From an uncultured Collinsella sp. (GTDB taxonomy: Bacteria; Actinomycetota; Coriobacteriia; Coriobacteriales; Coriobacteriaceae), in assembly GCA_902489945.1 (NCBI GenBank), contig CABUBZ010000036.1, positions 1 to 20,159 on the forward strand: a DNA stretch of 20,159 nt, given 5' to 3'. The notes beneath the pieces are model-generated. The model was not told the origin of the DNA, ran no database searches, and saw only the letters and a list, made by a program, of their open reading frames with translations. Made by a program: the position numbers and the translations under genes. Below, one piece after another: positions 7,315-14,798 of the stretch (positions within the stretch are counted from its first letter, which is position 1; every line of letters begins with the position of its first letter).

Positions 7315-8813
7315 GCCCAGGGGAAGGCAGAAGCCGCGGCCATGTTCTTGCGCACGAGCTCGTCGCGCACCTGAGCCAGGCCCTGCTCCATGCCCACCAC
7401 ATAGGTCTGCGGGTACAGGAAGCGCTTGAAAGCTGCGTCCAGATGATCGAGCGCCCAAGCACAGCGCTCGCGCGCATCCTGGATGCTCTCACGCGGAGCC
7501 GCCGCACCGCCATCGCGCACGATCGGCACCAGCAGCTCGCGATACTCAAGTTCGGACACGTCGGTCACCAGGGCGGCATCGTTTACGGCCACGAGGGTAT
7601 TGCCGCGCGCGGCGCCCTCCCCCGCCAGATGGTCCTCGTCATAAATCATGTCGCAAACCGGGCCGCCAAAACCGTCGTAATAGCGTCGTACGCGCTGAAC
7701 ACCGGGAATTGTGCGCTTGTAGGGCTGCTCGGAGAGCTTCACCACCGGCGTCCACGGGTCCGTCTCACTCGCACGGCGGGCGGAAAGCTTGTACACGCCG
7801 CCCAGCGCCGGCTGGTCATAGCAGGTCGCAAGCTTGGTACCCACGCCAAAGCTGTCGATGGGCGCGCCCTGGTCGAGCAGGGACTGAATCGTGTACTCAT
7901 CCAAATCGTTAGAAACCGAGATCCCCACATAGGGCAGGCCCTCGGCATCAAAACGGCCGCGCACATACTTTGAGAGCTTGGCGAGGTCGCCGGAGTCGAT
8001 GCGAATGGCCGACAGGCGCTCGCCCACCGCTTCCATCTCCTTGGCAACCGTAATGGCATGTTCACAGCCCTCGCGCACGTCATAGGTGTCGATGAGCAGC
8101 GTGCAGTTCTTAGGGCTCGACTTGGCAAAGGCGCGGAAGGCCTCGAGCTCGGAATCGAAGCTCATCACCCAGCTGTGCGCATGCGTGCCAAAGACGGGAA
8201 TACCGTAGCGGCGGCCGGCGAGCACATTGGACGTAGAGGAGCAGCCGGCAACGTAGCTCGCGCGCGCAACGGCCAGGCCGCCATCGGGACCCTGGGCTCG
8301 GCGCAGGCCAAACTCCGCCACGGGGCGACCGTCGGCGGCGAGCACCACGCGCGCCGTCTTGGTGGCGACAAGCGTCTGGAACCCGACGATGTTGAGCAGC
8401 GCCGTCTCGAGCAGCTGGCATTCCAGCGCGGGACCGGTGACGCGCACCATGGGCTCGCGCGGAAAGACGAGCTCGCCCTCGGGAACGGCGTCGATGTTTA
8501 CATGCGCTCGAAAATCGCGCAGGTAGTCGAGGAATGCAGGCTTGAACATCGCGCCGCCGGCCGGGGCCTGGAGTGAGGCGAGGTAGTCGATATCCTCGGG
8601 TGTAAAGCGCAGATTCTCGACCAGCTCGGGCAGCTCGGCGGTGCCGCACATGACGGCATACGCGCTGCCAAAGGGATGGTCGCGGTAAAACGCCGTAAAA
8701 CAACCCTGCTCATTGGCCTTGCCGTTCTCCCACAGGCCCTGGGCCATAGTGAGCTCGTACAGATCAGTGAGCATTGCAATGTCGGTGGGATGAGAGATGT
8801 CGGTCAAAGCCAT
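7308..8813 (-). CDS. pncB: Nicotinate phosphoribosyltransferase
   Basis: This enzyme converts nicotinate and PRPP to nicotinate mononucleotide, the entry step of NAD salvage in the cytoplasm. The 501-residue protein has the expected motifs: LTDLYELTMAQG at about 15-26, the substrate-binding and phospho-histidine region FGTHAHSW at 208-215, LIDTYD at 240-245, RIDSGDL at 271-277 and SFGVGTKLAT at about 311-320. The start is ATG at 8813, preceded by an AAAGG Shine-Dalgarno. The stop codon lies inside an inverted repeat that fills most of the 80-bp gap to proB. The two genes could be co-transcribed, but they have no shared pathway. The identity is secure. Confidence 0.96.
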   Translation of the reverse strand: MALTDISHPTDIAMLTDLYELTMAQGLWENGKANEQGCFTAFYRDHPFGSAYAVMCGTAELPELVENLRFTPEDIDYLASLQAPAGGAMFKPAFLDYLRDFRAHVNIDAVPEGELVFPREPMVRVTGPALECQLLETALLNIVGFQTLVATKTARVVLAADGRPVAEFGLRRAQGPDGGLAVARASYVAGCSSTSNVLAGRRYGIPVFGTHAHSWVMSFDSELEAFRAFAKSSPKNCTLLIDTYDVREGCEHAITVAKEMEAVGERLSAIRIDSGDLAKLSKYVRGRFDAEGLPYVGISVSNDLDEYTIQSLLDQGAPIDSFGVGTKLATCYDQPALGGVYKLSARRASETDPWTPVVKLSEQPYKRTIPGVQRVRRYYDGFGGPVCDMIYDEDHLAGEGAARGNTLVAVNDAALVTDVSELEYRELLVPIVRDGGAAAPRESIQDARERCAWALDHLDAAFKRFLYPQTYVVGMEQGLAQVRDELVRKNMAAASAFPWAK

Positions 8814-8897
8814 GGGGCGACCTTTCGGATGCGTTGTGCAGAGGTTGAGGGTTGGAGAAGGGCAGAGTGTTCGGGCATGGCACCCGGCGCGAATCGG

Positions 8898-9356
8898 CTA
8901 GAGCAGGCCCATGCTGGTCAGGATCGTGTAGCCCATAAAGATGACAAACGCGATGAGGGCAAGGACAATGATGATTTTTTGAGCCGGCGCCATGCCAGGG
9001 ATCTCGTTCTCGCCCGTAGGCTCCTTGGAGGTAACCATGCGCTGGGCAAAGCTCATCTCGTCGCGGCTCGGCTTGGGATCGACGGACTTGGGACGAGCGG
9101 CCTTTTTAGGCTGAGGTTTGTGCGCGGCAGGTGCAGGCTTCGCAGAGGCGGGCTTGGGTGCGGGCGCAGGCGCCGGTACGGCTGCGCCCTTCGCAGCAGC
9201 CTCCTCGGCCTTCGCACGCTCGGCACGCAGGGCGGCCAGCTCCTCACGCTCGCGGCGTGCCTCTTCCTGGGCCTCGCGACGAGCTTTCTCGGCGCGGAGC
9301 TCTTCCAACTCGGCGCGTTCCTCGGCAGACAGTGGTTGGGACTCAAGCTCGGCCAT
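8898..9356 (-). CDS. Small coiled-coil protein with C-terminal membrane segment
   Basis: I do not recognise a named family. The 152-residue protein has three parts. Residues 8-55 form a highly charged Glu/Arg/Ala helix, probably a coiled coil. Residues 56-98 are Ala/Pro/Lys-rich and probably disordered. A single hydrophobic segment at about 127-148 (KIIIVLALIAFVIFMGYTIL) is followed by only a few residues. No N-terminal signal is present, so most of the chain probably lies in the cytoplasm, anchored by its C-terminus. The start is ATG at 9356 with AAAGGG upstream; an in-frame ATG at 9392 would place the N-terminus inside a terminator hairpin. That terminator ends only 18 bp before the chosen start, so the gene may depend on readthrough from the tRNA-Ala promoter. 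Confidence 0.8.
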   Translation of the reverse strand: MAELESQPLSAEERAELEELRAEKARREAQEEARREREELAALRAERAKAEEAAAKGAAVPAPAPAPKPASAKPAPAAHKPQPKKAARPKSVDPKPSRDEMSFAQRMVTSKEPTGENEIPGMAPAQKIIIVLALIAFVIFMGYTILTSMGLL

Positions 9357-9374
9357 GGTACAGCCCTTTCTTTT

Positions 9375-9406
9375 AAAAAAAGCCGCCGACACAATGTCAG
9401 CGGCTT
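9375..9406 (-). terminator. Rho-independent terminator of tRNA-Ala
   Basis: On the minus strand, AAGCCGCTGACA pairs with TGTCGGCGGCTT (one G-T wobble) around a 3-base loop and is followed by a run of T. It ends the tRNA-Ala transcript 15 bp after the mature tRNA. It lies directly ahead of the Shine-Dalgarno of the next minus-strand gene. Confidence 0.88.
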
Positions 9407-9420
9407 ATCAAATCCAAGGG

Positions 9421-9493
9421 TGGAGACGAAGGGAGTCGAACCCTCGGCCTCTGCCATGCGACGGCAGCGCTCTCCCAACTGAGCTACGTCCCC
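9421..9493 (-). tRNA. tRNA-Ala, anticodon CGC
   Basis: The 73 bases fold as a complete cloverleaf. The acceptor stem GGGGACG/CGTCTCC contains the G3-U70 wobble that is the main identity element of alanine tRNAs. The D arm is GCTC/GAGC. The anticodon stem CTGCC/GGCAG carries loop GTCGCAT, giving anticodon CGC, which reads the GCG codon. The T arm is GAGGG/CCCTT with loop TTCGACT. The discriminator base is A, and a complete CCA is not encoded. It has its own near-consensus promoter and a downstream terminator. Confidence 0.96.
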
Positions 9494-9506
9494 AGGACAA
9501 GTTGAT

Positions 9507-9534
9507 ATTTTACCTACGGCTCGCCAACTGTCAA
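9507..9534 (-). promoter_or_regulatory. Strong sigma-70-type promoter of tRNA-Ala
   Basis: On the minus strand a perfect TTGACA (9529-9534) is 16 bp from TAAAAT (9507-9512). The predicted start near 9500 is about 7 bases before the mature tRNA 5' end. This is the best promoter match in the window, as expected for a stable RNA gene. Confidence 0.87.
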
Positions 9535-9546
9535 CGCCCAATACCC

Positions 9547-9636
9547 AGTCTTTTTGGGACGGGGCTGTTTTGACTACTTTTCAAACGTCCGAGCCACCCC
9601 GATGATTTTTCTGGGACGGGGATTAAAAATCATCGG
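9547..9636. repeat. Two GGGACGGGG-core elements, one with exact 12-bp arms
   Basis: GGGACGGGG occurs at 9556-9564 and at 9613-9621. The second copy lies in a 14-base loop between exact 12-base arms, CCGATGATTTTT at 9599-9610 and its complement at 9625-9636, 8 bp beyond the radical SAM stop. The first copy has only 4-base arms (AGTC/GACT). The second is placed like a terminator for the radical SAM gene. The core resembles the loop of the pncB-proB inverted repeat. Confidence 0.75.
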
Positions 9637-9644
9637 CGAACGCG

Positions 9645-10583
9645 CTACTTTGCGCTGGTGAGGACGCCGGTGGTGTCGAAGGCCGGGGTGAAGCTCTCGT
9701 CTACCGCGCCGCCTTCTTGCCAAAACATCGTCGTAAAGCCCAGGTCGTCGGCATGGTCGAGCACCTGCTCGTACTCCTCGCGCGTCACGGCGCGCGCCAG
9801 GTCGCCGCCTTGTTCGCGCATGAGTGCATTGGGCGTGTACTGGTTCATGACCGAGATCGGCACGTCGCCCACCGTCTGCCACACCAGGTCTAACACGCGG
9901 CACGAATCGTCGGCATGCCCCGGCAGCACCAGGTGACGCACGATCATGCCGCGCTTCATGAGCCCGTCCTCGTCCACCAGCTCTCCCCCGCGGCGCTCAA
10001 TCTCGCGCGCCATCTGGGCCAGACCCGACACGGCCACGCGCGGGTAGTCCTTAATATGAGAAAGCGACTGCGCAAGCCCGGCATCGGCATATTTAAAGTC
10101 CGTAAGCCACACGTCGACCAGGTCGCCCAGCGCCGCCACGGCGCTCGCGCGCTCATAACCACTCGTGTTGTAGACGATGGGGATGACCAGCCCGCGCGTC
10201 CGTGCCGCGGCAATCGCGGCAGGCAACAGGTGCGCATAGTGCGTCGCCGTCACCAGGTTGATGTTATTGGCGCCCTGCTCCTGCAGCTCCAGCATAATCT
10301 CGACCAAGCGCTCGGGCGAAATCTCAAGGCCAAAATTGCCGGTCGAGATCTCGTGGTTTTGGCAGTAGATACATTTGAGCGAACAGCCGCTAAAGAAAAT
10401 CGTACCCGAGCCGGCCTCGCCCGAAATGGGCGGCTCCTCCCACATATGAAGCGCCGCGCGGGCCACCTTGAGTGTGTCGTTAGCACCGCACACGCCGCGC
10501 GCGCCCTCATCGCGCGCCGCACCGCAACGGCGCGGACACAAATGGCAGGCGGGCGAAAAAAGTTCGGTCAACGACGTCGGCAT
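9645..10583 (-). CDS. Radical SAM protein, PflA/PflX-like activating enzyme
   Basis: This 312-residue protein has the radical SAM cluster motif CSLKCIYC at residues 67-74 (C-x3-C-x2-C), which binds a 4Fe-4S cluster and S-adenosylmethionine. A second N-terminal cysteine group, CHLCPRRC at 13-20 plus C32 in GVCGAND, is typical of the PflX branch, which resembles pyruvate formate-lyase activating enzymes. The real substrate of PflX-type proteins is not established, and no glycyl-radical enzyme gene lies nearby. The start is ATG at 10583 with GGAG eight bases upstream; an in-frame TTG at 10598 would overlap that site. An inverted repeat 8 bp after the stop probably serves as its terminator. Confidence 0.9.
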   Translation of the reverse strand: MPTSLTELFSPACHLCPRRCGAARDEGARGVCGANDTLKVARAALHMWEEPPISGEAGSGTIFFSGCSLKCIYCQNHEISTGNFGLEISPERLVEIMLELQEQGANNINLVTATHYAHLLPAAIAAARTRGLVIPIVYNTSGYERASAVAALGDLVDVWLTDFKYADAGLAQSLSHIKDYPRVAVSGLAQMAREIERRGGELVDEDGLMKRGMIVRHLVLPGHADDSCRVLDLVWQTVGDVPISVMNQYTPNALMREQGGDLARAVTREEYEQVLDHADDLGFTTMFWQEGGAVDESFTPAFDTTGVLTSAK

Positions 10584-10720
10584 AAAAACATGCTCCAAAA
10601 CAATGATTCAGCAGCTCAAACGTAAAGGGACCAACCGCACAGACGGTTCGAGCCCAAGGCGCCGTAATCGTCCGACACGATTTTTGTAATGTCAAGACTG
10701 GAATCGACAAAGTGCCGCTT

Positions 10721-10726
10721 TATGAT
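10721..10726 (+). promoter_or_regulatory. -10 element of the structured RNA gene
   Basis: TATGAT matches the -10 consensus at 5 of 6 bases and would start transcription near 10734, just before the first base of the closing stem at 10736. No good -35 lies at the expected place (CTGGAA near 10698). The position relative to the RNA is the main support. Confidence 0.45.
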
Positions 10727-10735
10727 GTAGGTATT

Positions 10736-10903
10736 CCGCCCCCCGCGGAGCAACTGGGTGAACCGTCGCGTTTATTTAGGGAGCCCACACAGTCGTACCT
10801 AGTACAGGTATCCTTCGTTGTTAAGGACGCTGGAACAGTCGATGAGGGCACCCACCTGTTTTAGGTGGGTTCATTTTCGTAACGTGGGGGGTGGTTTTCT
10901 TTT
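10736..10903 (+). ncRNA. ssrS: Structured RNA with closing stem and terminator; 6S RNA candidate
   Basis: This is an approximately 168-base RNA between divergent protein genes. Its ends pair: CCGCCCCCCGCG at 10736-10747 with CGTGGGGGGTGG at 10883-10894, 12 pairs including two G-U. TTTTCTTTT follows, so the closing stem doubles as a Rho-independent terminator. Just inside it, TGAACC (10759-10764) can pair with GGTTCA (10868-10873). A hairpin near the 3' side, ACCCACCT-GTTTT-AGGTGGGT (10850-10870), and a small one, TCCTT/AAGGA at 10811-10827, fill the interior. A long rod with paired ends, an open middle and a 3'-side hairpin is the layout of 6S RNA, which binds sigma-70 holoenzyme. SRP RNA and tmRNA hallmarks are absent. 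The 6S name is an inference; the structured RNA is better supported. Confidence 0.6.
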
Positions 10904-11107
10904 GCCGAAAATCGCCATTACAGTCCATATGGATCCCCACCGGCATCCCGACAATCCATCGACAACATCCCAATATCTGGTAAGCGCGTGATAATCAGAC
11001 GGTGCAAACCTCCGCACCCCCTCGGTCGAGTATCATGGGACAGCTATGCCTTTTTGCGCTTAGCAACCTTTGACCTTTTCCTTCGACGCTTGGCGGTTTT
11101 TAGATTC

Positions 11108-12307
11108 ATGGCTTCATCCCCGAGCTACATACCGTACCTATGCGTGGCAACGGCGGCCTTTATCACGACCTTCCTCATGGTGCCCCTGGTCAAGCGCTTG
11201 GCAATTAAGCTCGACGCCGTCGACTATCCTTCCAAGCGCCGCATCAACACCAAGCCCATCCCGCGTTTGGGCGGAACGGCGGTGTTTTTGGGCCTGGTCG
11301 TTGCCTGCATTGTGCAAATCCTAGGCACCTGGCACCTAGGCTGGCCGCCCGTCCTGGTGCCGCACCCGCGCCTTCACATTAGCTATCCCATGCTGGCGCT
11401 CTCCTTTACCGTCATCTTTGCGACCGGCGCTATCGACGACGTCATCCAGCTCAAGCCCAAGCAAAAGCTGGCCGGACAGGTCCTCGCTGCGCTCATCGCC
11501 TGCGTGGGCGGCCTGCGCATCGGCGTCATCGTCAACCCGTTTGCCCCTGGCGAAATCATGCTCGGATGGCTCACCTATCCCATCACCGTGATCTATCTGG
11601 TGGCATTCACCAACATCATTAACCTCATCGACGGCCTCGACGGCTTAGCCACGGGCATCTGCGGTATCGCGTCGTTCACCATGTTTTCGATGGCCGTTCT
11701 CTCGGGCCGCATCGACGCCGCCGCGCTCTCCATTGCGCTCTTTGGCGCCTGTCTGGCCTTTTTGCGCTACAACTTCAACCCCGCAAGCATCTTCTTGGGC
11801 GACTCGGGGTCGCTGCTTCTGGGCTTTGCGCTGGGCTCCATCTCGCTACTCAACGTGAGCCGCACCGCCGCGCTCACCTCGCTTATCATCCCGCTCATCG
11901 TTGCCGGCGTGCCCATCATCGACACGTTTAGCGCCATCGTGCGCCGCAAGCGCGCCCACATTAGCATCGGGCAGGCCGACAAGGGCCACATCCACCACCG
12001 CCTGATCCAAGAGGGCTACAACCAAAAGCAGGCTGTGCTGCTCATCTATGCCTGGTGCATTATGCTTTCGGCCGGCGCCGCCGCGATCAACCAGGTCGAG
12101 GTGCCCATGCGCGTGCTCATCTTTACCGTGCTCGCCATTGGCTCGGCGGCCTTTGCCAAGCATCTACATCTGTTTGAGCCCGTGTTGCGTCACCATTACA
12201 ACAAGCGCACGCACGAGGACGAGCTCGTCACCCCCGACGATCCCGCCTTTAAGCAAGAGGAGCAGGCAGCAGAAGAACGCAAGGAGGAGCGCCACCACAG
12301 GCGCTAG
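11108..12307 (+). CDS. WecA/TagO-type undecaprenyl-phosphate sugar-1-phosphate transferase
   Basis: This is an integral membrane enzyme of the MraY/WecA family, transferring a sugar-1-phosphate (usually N-acetylglucosamine phosphate) from a UDP-sugar to undecaprenyl phosphate. That begins the lipid-linked synthesis of wall teichoic acid or other surface glycans. The 399-residue protein has about ten hydrophobic segments. Motifs are RINTKPIPRLGG at about 45-56, AIDDV at 98-102, NLIDGLDGLATG at 162-173, FLGDSGS at 209-215 and the cytoplasmic HIHHR at 264-268, which marks the WecA/TagO branch rather than MraY. The last 50 residues form a charged cytoplasmic tail. The start is ATG at 11108 with only a weak GGCGG upstream; longer in-frame starts lack both a ribosome site and family similarity. 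Confidence 0.93.
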   Translation: MASSPSYIPYLCVATAAFITTFLMVPLVKRLAIKLDAVDYPSKRRINTKPIPRLGGTAVFLGLVVACIVQILGTWHLGWPPVLVPHPRLHISYPMLALSFTVIFATGAIDDVIQLKPKQKLAGQVLAALIACVGGLRIGVIVNPFAPGEIMLGWLTYPITVIYLVAFTNIINLIDGLDGLATGICGIASFTMFSMAVLSGRIDAAALSIALFGACLAFLRYNFNPASIFLGDSGSLLLGFALGSISLLNVSRTAALTSLIIPLIVAGVPIIDTFSAIVRRKRAHISIGQADKGHIHHRLIQEGYNQKQAVLLIYAWCIMLSAGAAAINQVEVPMRVLIFTVLAIGSAAFAKHLHLFEPVLRHHYNKRTHEDELVTPDDPAFKQEEQAAEERKEERHHRR

Positions 12308-12468
12308 GGTAAGCTGCCGAGGATGCGTCCAGACGCCGCCGGCCAAACGTGCAGCCACGCCGCGCCCATCGCACAAGCCGCCGCTCTCCCGCCCCTCGCC
12401 TACTTACGACCCGCCCCTCCAATAAACGCGTTATCATCTTGACCCATGAACATACGTTAGGAGCAATC

Positions 12469-13518
12469 ATGCCAAACGAGAACAGCTACGAAGTCGCGCT
12501 GCAAAAGAGCAACGCCATTCGCGAGGGCCTGGCCAAAACGCCCGAGAAGTTCACCATGCTCACCGGCGACCGCCCCACCGGCCGTCTGCACCTGGGTCAC
12601 TACTTCGGCACCCTCAAGGGCCGTGTTGAGCTGCAGAACATGGGCGCCAAGACCAACGTGCTCATCGCCGACTACCAAGTCATCACTGACCGCGATACGA
12701 CCGAGCACATCCAGGACAACGTGTACAACATGGTCATGGACTACCTTGCCTGCGGCATCGACCCCGACAAGACCATGATCTACGCGCACTCCGCCGTACC
12801 CGCCGCTAACCAGCTCATGCTGCCGTTCCTGTCGCTGGTGTCCGAGGCTGAGCTGGCGCGCAACCCCACGGTCAAGGCCGAGATGGAGGCATCGGGCCAC
12901 GAGCTCACTGGCCTTCTGCTCACCTACCCGGTGCACCAGGCCTGCGACATCCTGTTCTGCAAGGGCAATGTGGTGCCCGTCGGTCGCGACCAGCTGCCGC
13001 ACATCGAGCTCACCCGCACCATCGCACGCCGCTTTAACAACCGCTACGGCAAGGTATTTCCCGAGGTCGAGGCACTGCTGTCCGAGACCCCGCTGCTGCC
13101 CGGCCTTGACGGTCGCAAGATGAGCAAGAGCTACGGCAACGCCATCAACATCTCGATGACCGCCGAGGAGACGGCCAAGCGTATCAAGAAGAGCCAGACC
13201 GACTCCGAGCGCATGATCACGTTCGATCCCGAGAACCGCCCCGGCGTGTCCGGCCTGCTTTCGACGGCCGCCATCTGCACCGGTCGTTCCGAGGTCGAGA
13301 TTGCCGAGGAGATCGGCATGGGCGGCTCCGGCCAGCTCAAGAAGTACGTGACCGAGGCCGTCAACGAGTACTTCGCGCCGATCCGTGAGCGTCGCCAGCG
13401 CTACGAGAACGACCTGGATTACGTAAAGGACGTCCTGCACGAGGGCAACCGTCGCGCCAATGAGATCGCCGAGCAGACCCTGGGCGAGGTTCAGGACGCC
13501 ATGGGCATGGTGTACTAG
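12469..13518 (+). CDS. trpS: Tryptophanyl-tRNA synthetase
   Basis: Class I synthetase that charges tRNA-Trp with tryptophan. The protein has 349 residues, a normal length. The HIGH motif appears as HLGH at residues 41-44 in DRPTGRLHLGHYFG, and the KMSKS loop is exact at 217-221 in LDGRKMSKSYGN. YPVHQACDILFC at about 153-164 and VVPVGRDQLPHIELTR at about 168-183 are typical of TrpS. The start is ATG at 12469 with AGGAG at 12459-12463. A TATCAT at 12432-12437 could be its -10, but no good -35 accompanies it. No T-box or leader peptide is visible in the 161-bp gap after the glycan gene. A strong terminator follows. Confidence 0.97.
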   Translation: MPNENSYEVALQKSNAIREGLAKTPEKFTMLTGDRPTGRLHLGHYFGTLKGRVELQNMGAKTNVLIADYQVITDRDTTEHIQDNVYNMVMDYLACGIDPDKTMIYAHSAVPAANQLMLPFLSLVSEAELARNPTVKAEMEASGHELTGLLLTYPVHQACDILFCKGNVVPVGRDQLPHIELTRTIARRFNNRYGKVFPEVEALLSETPLLPGLDGRKMSKSYGNAINISMTAEETAKRIKKSQTDSERMITFDPENRPGVSGLLSTAAICTGRSEVEIAEEIGMGGSGQLKKYVTEAVNEYFAPIRERRQRYENDLDYVKDVLHEGNRRANEIAEQTLGEVQDAMGMVY

Positions 13519-13541
13519 CCGAGAACAATAAACAGCAGTCA

Positions 13542-13588
13542 AACAAAACCGCCGCGATGAGTACAATCCTCATTGCGGCGGTTTTGTT
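13542..13588 (+). terminator. Strong Rho-independent terminator after trpS
   Basis: Twenty-base arms (13542-13561 and 13569-13588) pair completely with one G-U wobble around a 7-base loop. The stem is GC-rich in the middle (CCGCCGC) with A- and T-rich ends, and it is followed by further T residues. It begins 23 bp after the trpS stop. The remaining 150 bp up to the next gene show nothing clear apart from that gene's ribosome site. Confidence 0.92.
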
Positions 13589-13741
13589 TTCTTCAGAGGT
13601 CGGTCGCCGAGGTATTCAGCCGCTCGGCAGAACCCCTAAGTCGCAAGCACCCTAAGACTATATTCTGTTAAGCAATGACGCCCTATTGTTTTAACATGCG
13701 GCAGCGTTTTACAGCAGAGCCGACCGACTGGAAGGAGCCCC

Positions 13742-14035
13742 ATGAGCTCAGTTGCGTTTTGTACATGCAACGACCGGAAATGCCCGTTTAACCCTGTCAA
13801 CCACGACAAGGGCTGCACGCCTTGTATCGCCAAGAATCTGCACGAGCACGAGATTCCAACGTGCCTGTTCAACGCGATTTCCCCCGATCGGCTTGAGGCC
13901 GATAAAGACGAGTGGTCGTGGCAAGCGTTCGCGCGGCATGTAGAGGCGTATCTGGGAAGCAACAGCCCAAGAATCCCCGCGGGCGAAGAGACGCCGCAGG
14001 GGCTTACAAAGATCGGTTGCTGCAAGCGGGACTAA
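13742..14035 (+). CDS. DUF6485-type small cysteine-rich protein
   Basis: This 97-residue protein has eight cysteines arranged as CTC at 7-9, C14, CTPC at 25-28, C41 and CC at 93-94. The stretch CPFNPVNHDKGCTPCIAKNLH followed by IPTC matches what I recall of the DUF6485 family of small anaerobe proteins. The spacing suggests a zinc or iron-sulfur site, but no function is known to me. No signal or membrane segment is present. The start is ATG at 13742 with an excellent GGAAGGAG upstream. The gene stands alone after the trpS terminator. The coding call is supported by its ribosome site and the cysteine pattern; the family name is from memory. Confidence 0.82.
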   Translation: MSSVAFCTCNDRKCPFNPVNHDKGCTPCIAKNLHEHEIPTCLFNAISPDRLEADKDEWSWQAFARHVEAYLGSNSPRIPAGEETPQGLTKIGCCKRD

Positions 14036-14117
14036 CAATCAAAGTTTGTGCCGCCCTAAGGCCAAACGTCGGCACCTCATTTTGGGATAACGGACCTGAT
14101 GTTTTGTCCCATGATTA

Positions 14118-14162
14118 CGGGAAAGCGCCCGCCGGCCATGGCAGCCGACGGGCGCTTTCCCG
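14118..14162. repeat. GC-rich inverted repeat without T-run
   Basis: CGGGAAAGCGCCCG at 14118-14131 is exactly complementary to 14149-14162, around a 17-base GC-rich loop. Neither strand has a T-run directly after it, so it is not a standard terminator. It lies 82 bp after the DUF6485 stop and could still end or protect that transcript. Confidence 0.75.
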
Positions 14163-14347
14163 AAGTACACCGTTGAATCGCACAGAGGGGAGGAATGCGA
14201 ATCAAACTCAACAGGGCAGGCTTTTTCATCGCCTATCGCCTGCTCCGTTGCTGAAAACAATATAGTTCACCGTGGTTTACTTTGTAGCGTCAACCTACGC
14301 CGCCACACCTTCTCCATAAGTTAGCCCCGGTAAACCTTCACAGACCT

Positions 14348-14385
14348 AAACCACTACAGGGGGCAGGCACCTTTGTGGTGGTTTT
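14348..14385 (+). repeat. Palindromic repeat family 1, copy 3 (eroded)
   Basis: The distal arm CCTTTGTGGTGGTTTT and the loop are intact, but the proximal arm has changed to ACCACTACAGG, so several pairs are lost. It lies 13 bp after the stop of the minus-strand MGMT-type gene but reads on the plus strand. It is the only copy not oriented with the gene it follows. Confidence 0.85.
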
Positions 14386-14398
14386 GGCGATCCGGCCG

Positions 14399-14719
14399 CT
14401 AAAGCCCCGCCGGCCAGCGGCAAGAAGCAAGGTCGACGTGCATGGGATCGGCAAACACCACGCCCTCCCCCAGCAGAAGTTCACGTTGAGCATCGGGGCC
14501 GCCAAACGCAAAGCCCTCGCAAATGCGGCCATCGGCAAACACCACGCGATGGCAGGGAATCTGGCCGGGGCGCGGATTGCTGTGCAGCGCATAGCCCACG
14601 TAGCGCGCGCTGCGCGGACGACCGGCGAGCAGCGCCACCTGCCCGTACGTGGCGACCATCCCCTCAGGGATCTGCTCGACCACCTCGTATACCCGCTCAA
14701 AAAAGCCCTCAGACGCCAT
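14399..14719 (-). CDS. MGMT-family DNA-binding protein with PCHRV active site, single domain
   Basis: This 106-residue protein corresponds to the C-terminal DNA-binding domain of O6-alkylguanine-DNA alkyltransferases. It has VATYGQVALLAG at about 22-33, the helix-turn-helix arginine region GRPRSARYVG, and the active-site motif IPCHRVV at 54-60 with the acceptor cysteine C56. Alkyltransferase-like proteins of similar size usually have tryptophan or alanine at this cysteine, so this one could still transfer alkyl groups. It lacks the N-terminal domain found in Ogt and Ada-C. The start is ATG at 14719 with AGGAG upstream; an in-frame start at 14758 would lie inside a repeat. It is flanked by repeat copies on both sides. 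Confidence 0.9.
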   Translation of the reverse strand: MASEGFFERVYEVVEQIPEGMVATYGQVALLAGRPRSARYVGYALHSNPRPGQIPCHRVVFADGRICEGFAFGGPDAQRELLLGEGVVFADPMHVDLASCRWPAGL

Positions 14720-14748
14720 CGTGCGCTCCTTTCCTCGCGGAAAAGCAT

Positions 14749-14788
14749 AAACCACCACAAAGGTGCCTGTCCCCTTTGTGGTGGTTTT
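14749..14788 (-). repeat. Palindromic repeat family 1, copy 4 (terminator-like)
   Basis: This is a full copy on the minus strand with exact arms and loop, starting 10 bp after the degV stop and ending in TTT about 30 bp before the MGMT-type start. It probably separates transcription of degV from that of the next gene. Confidence 0.92.
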
Positions 14789-14798
14789 GGCAGGTGAG

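Larger units (their letters stand above)
14036..14398. other. 363-bp gap with GC-rich palindrome and an eroded repeat copy
   Basis: This gap between the convergent DUF6485 and MGMT-type genes holds no convincing gene. It contains an exact 14-bp inverted repeat at 14118-14162 and repeat family 1 copy 3 at 14348-14385. A 19-codon open frame at 14195-14254 follows a purine-rich stretch but is too short to call. The stretch 14255-14347 shows nothing. Confidence 0.6.

Noticed and set aside
10645..10655. GGTTCGAGCCC resembling a tRNA T-arm
   Set aside because: The flanking bases do not form a T-stem and no acceptor, D or anticodon arms are present.
10755..10770. GGGTGAACCGTCGCG resembling the T-box core
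   Set aside because: It lacks the GGUNCC-type T-box order, lies at the 5' end of the RNA rather than before the terminator, and the next gene is a glycan enzyme.
14195..14254. 19-codon open frame with upstream purine run
   Set aside because: Too short, poor spacing to the purine run, no recognisable feature and no promoter.
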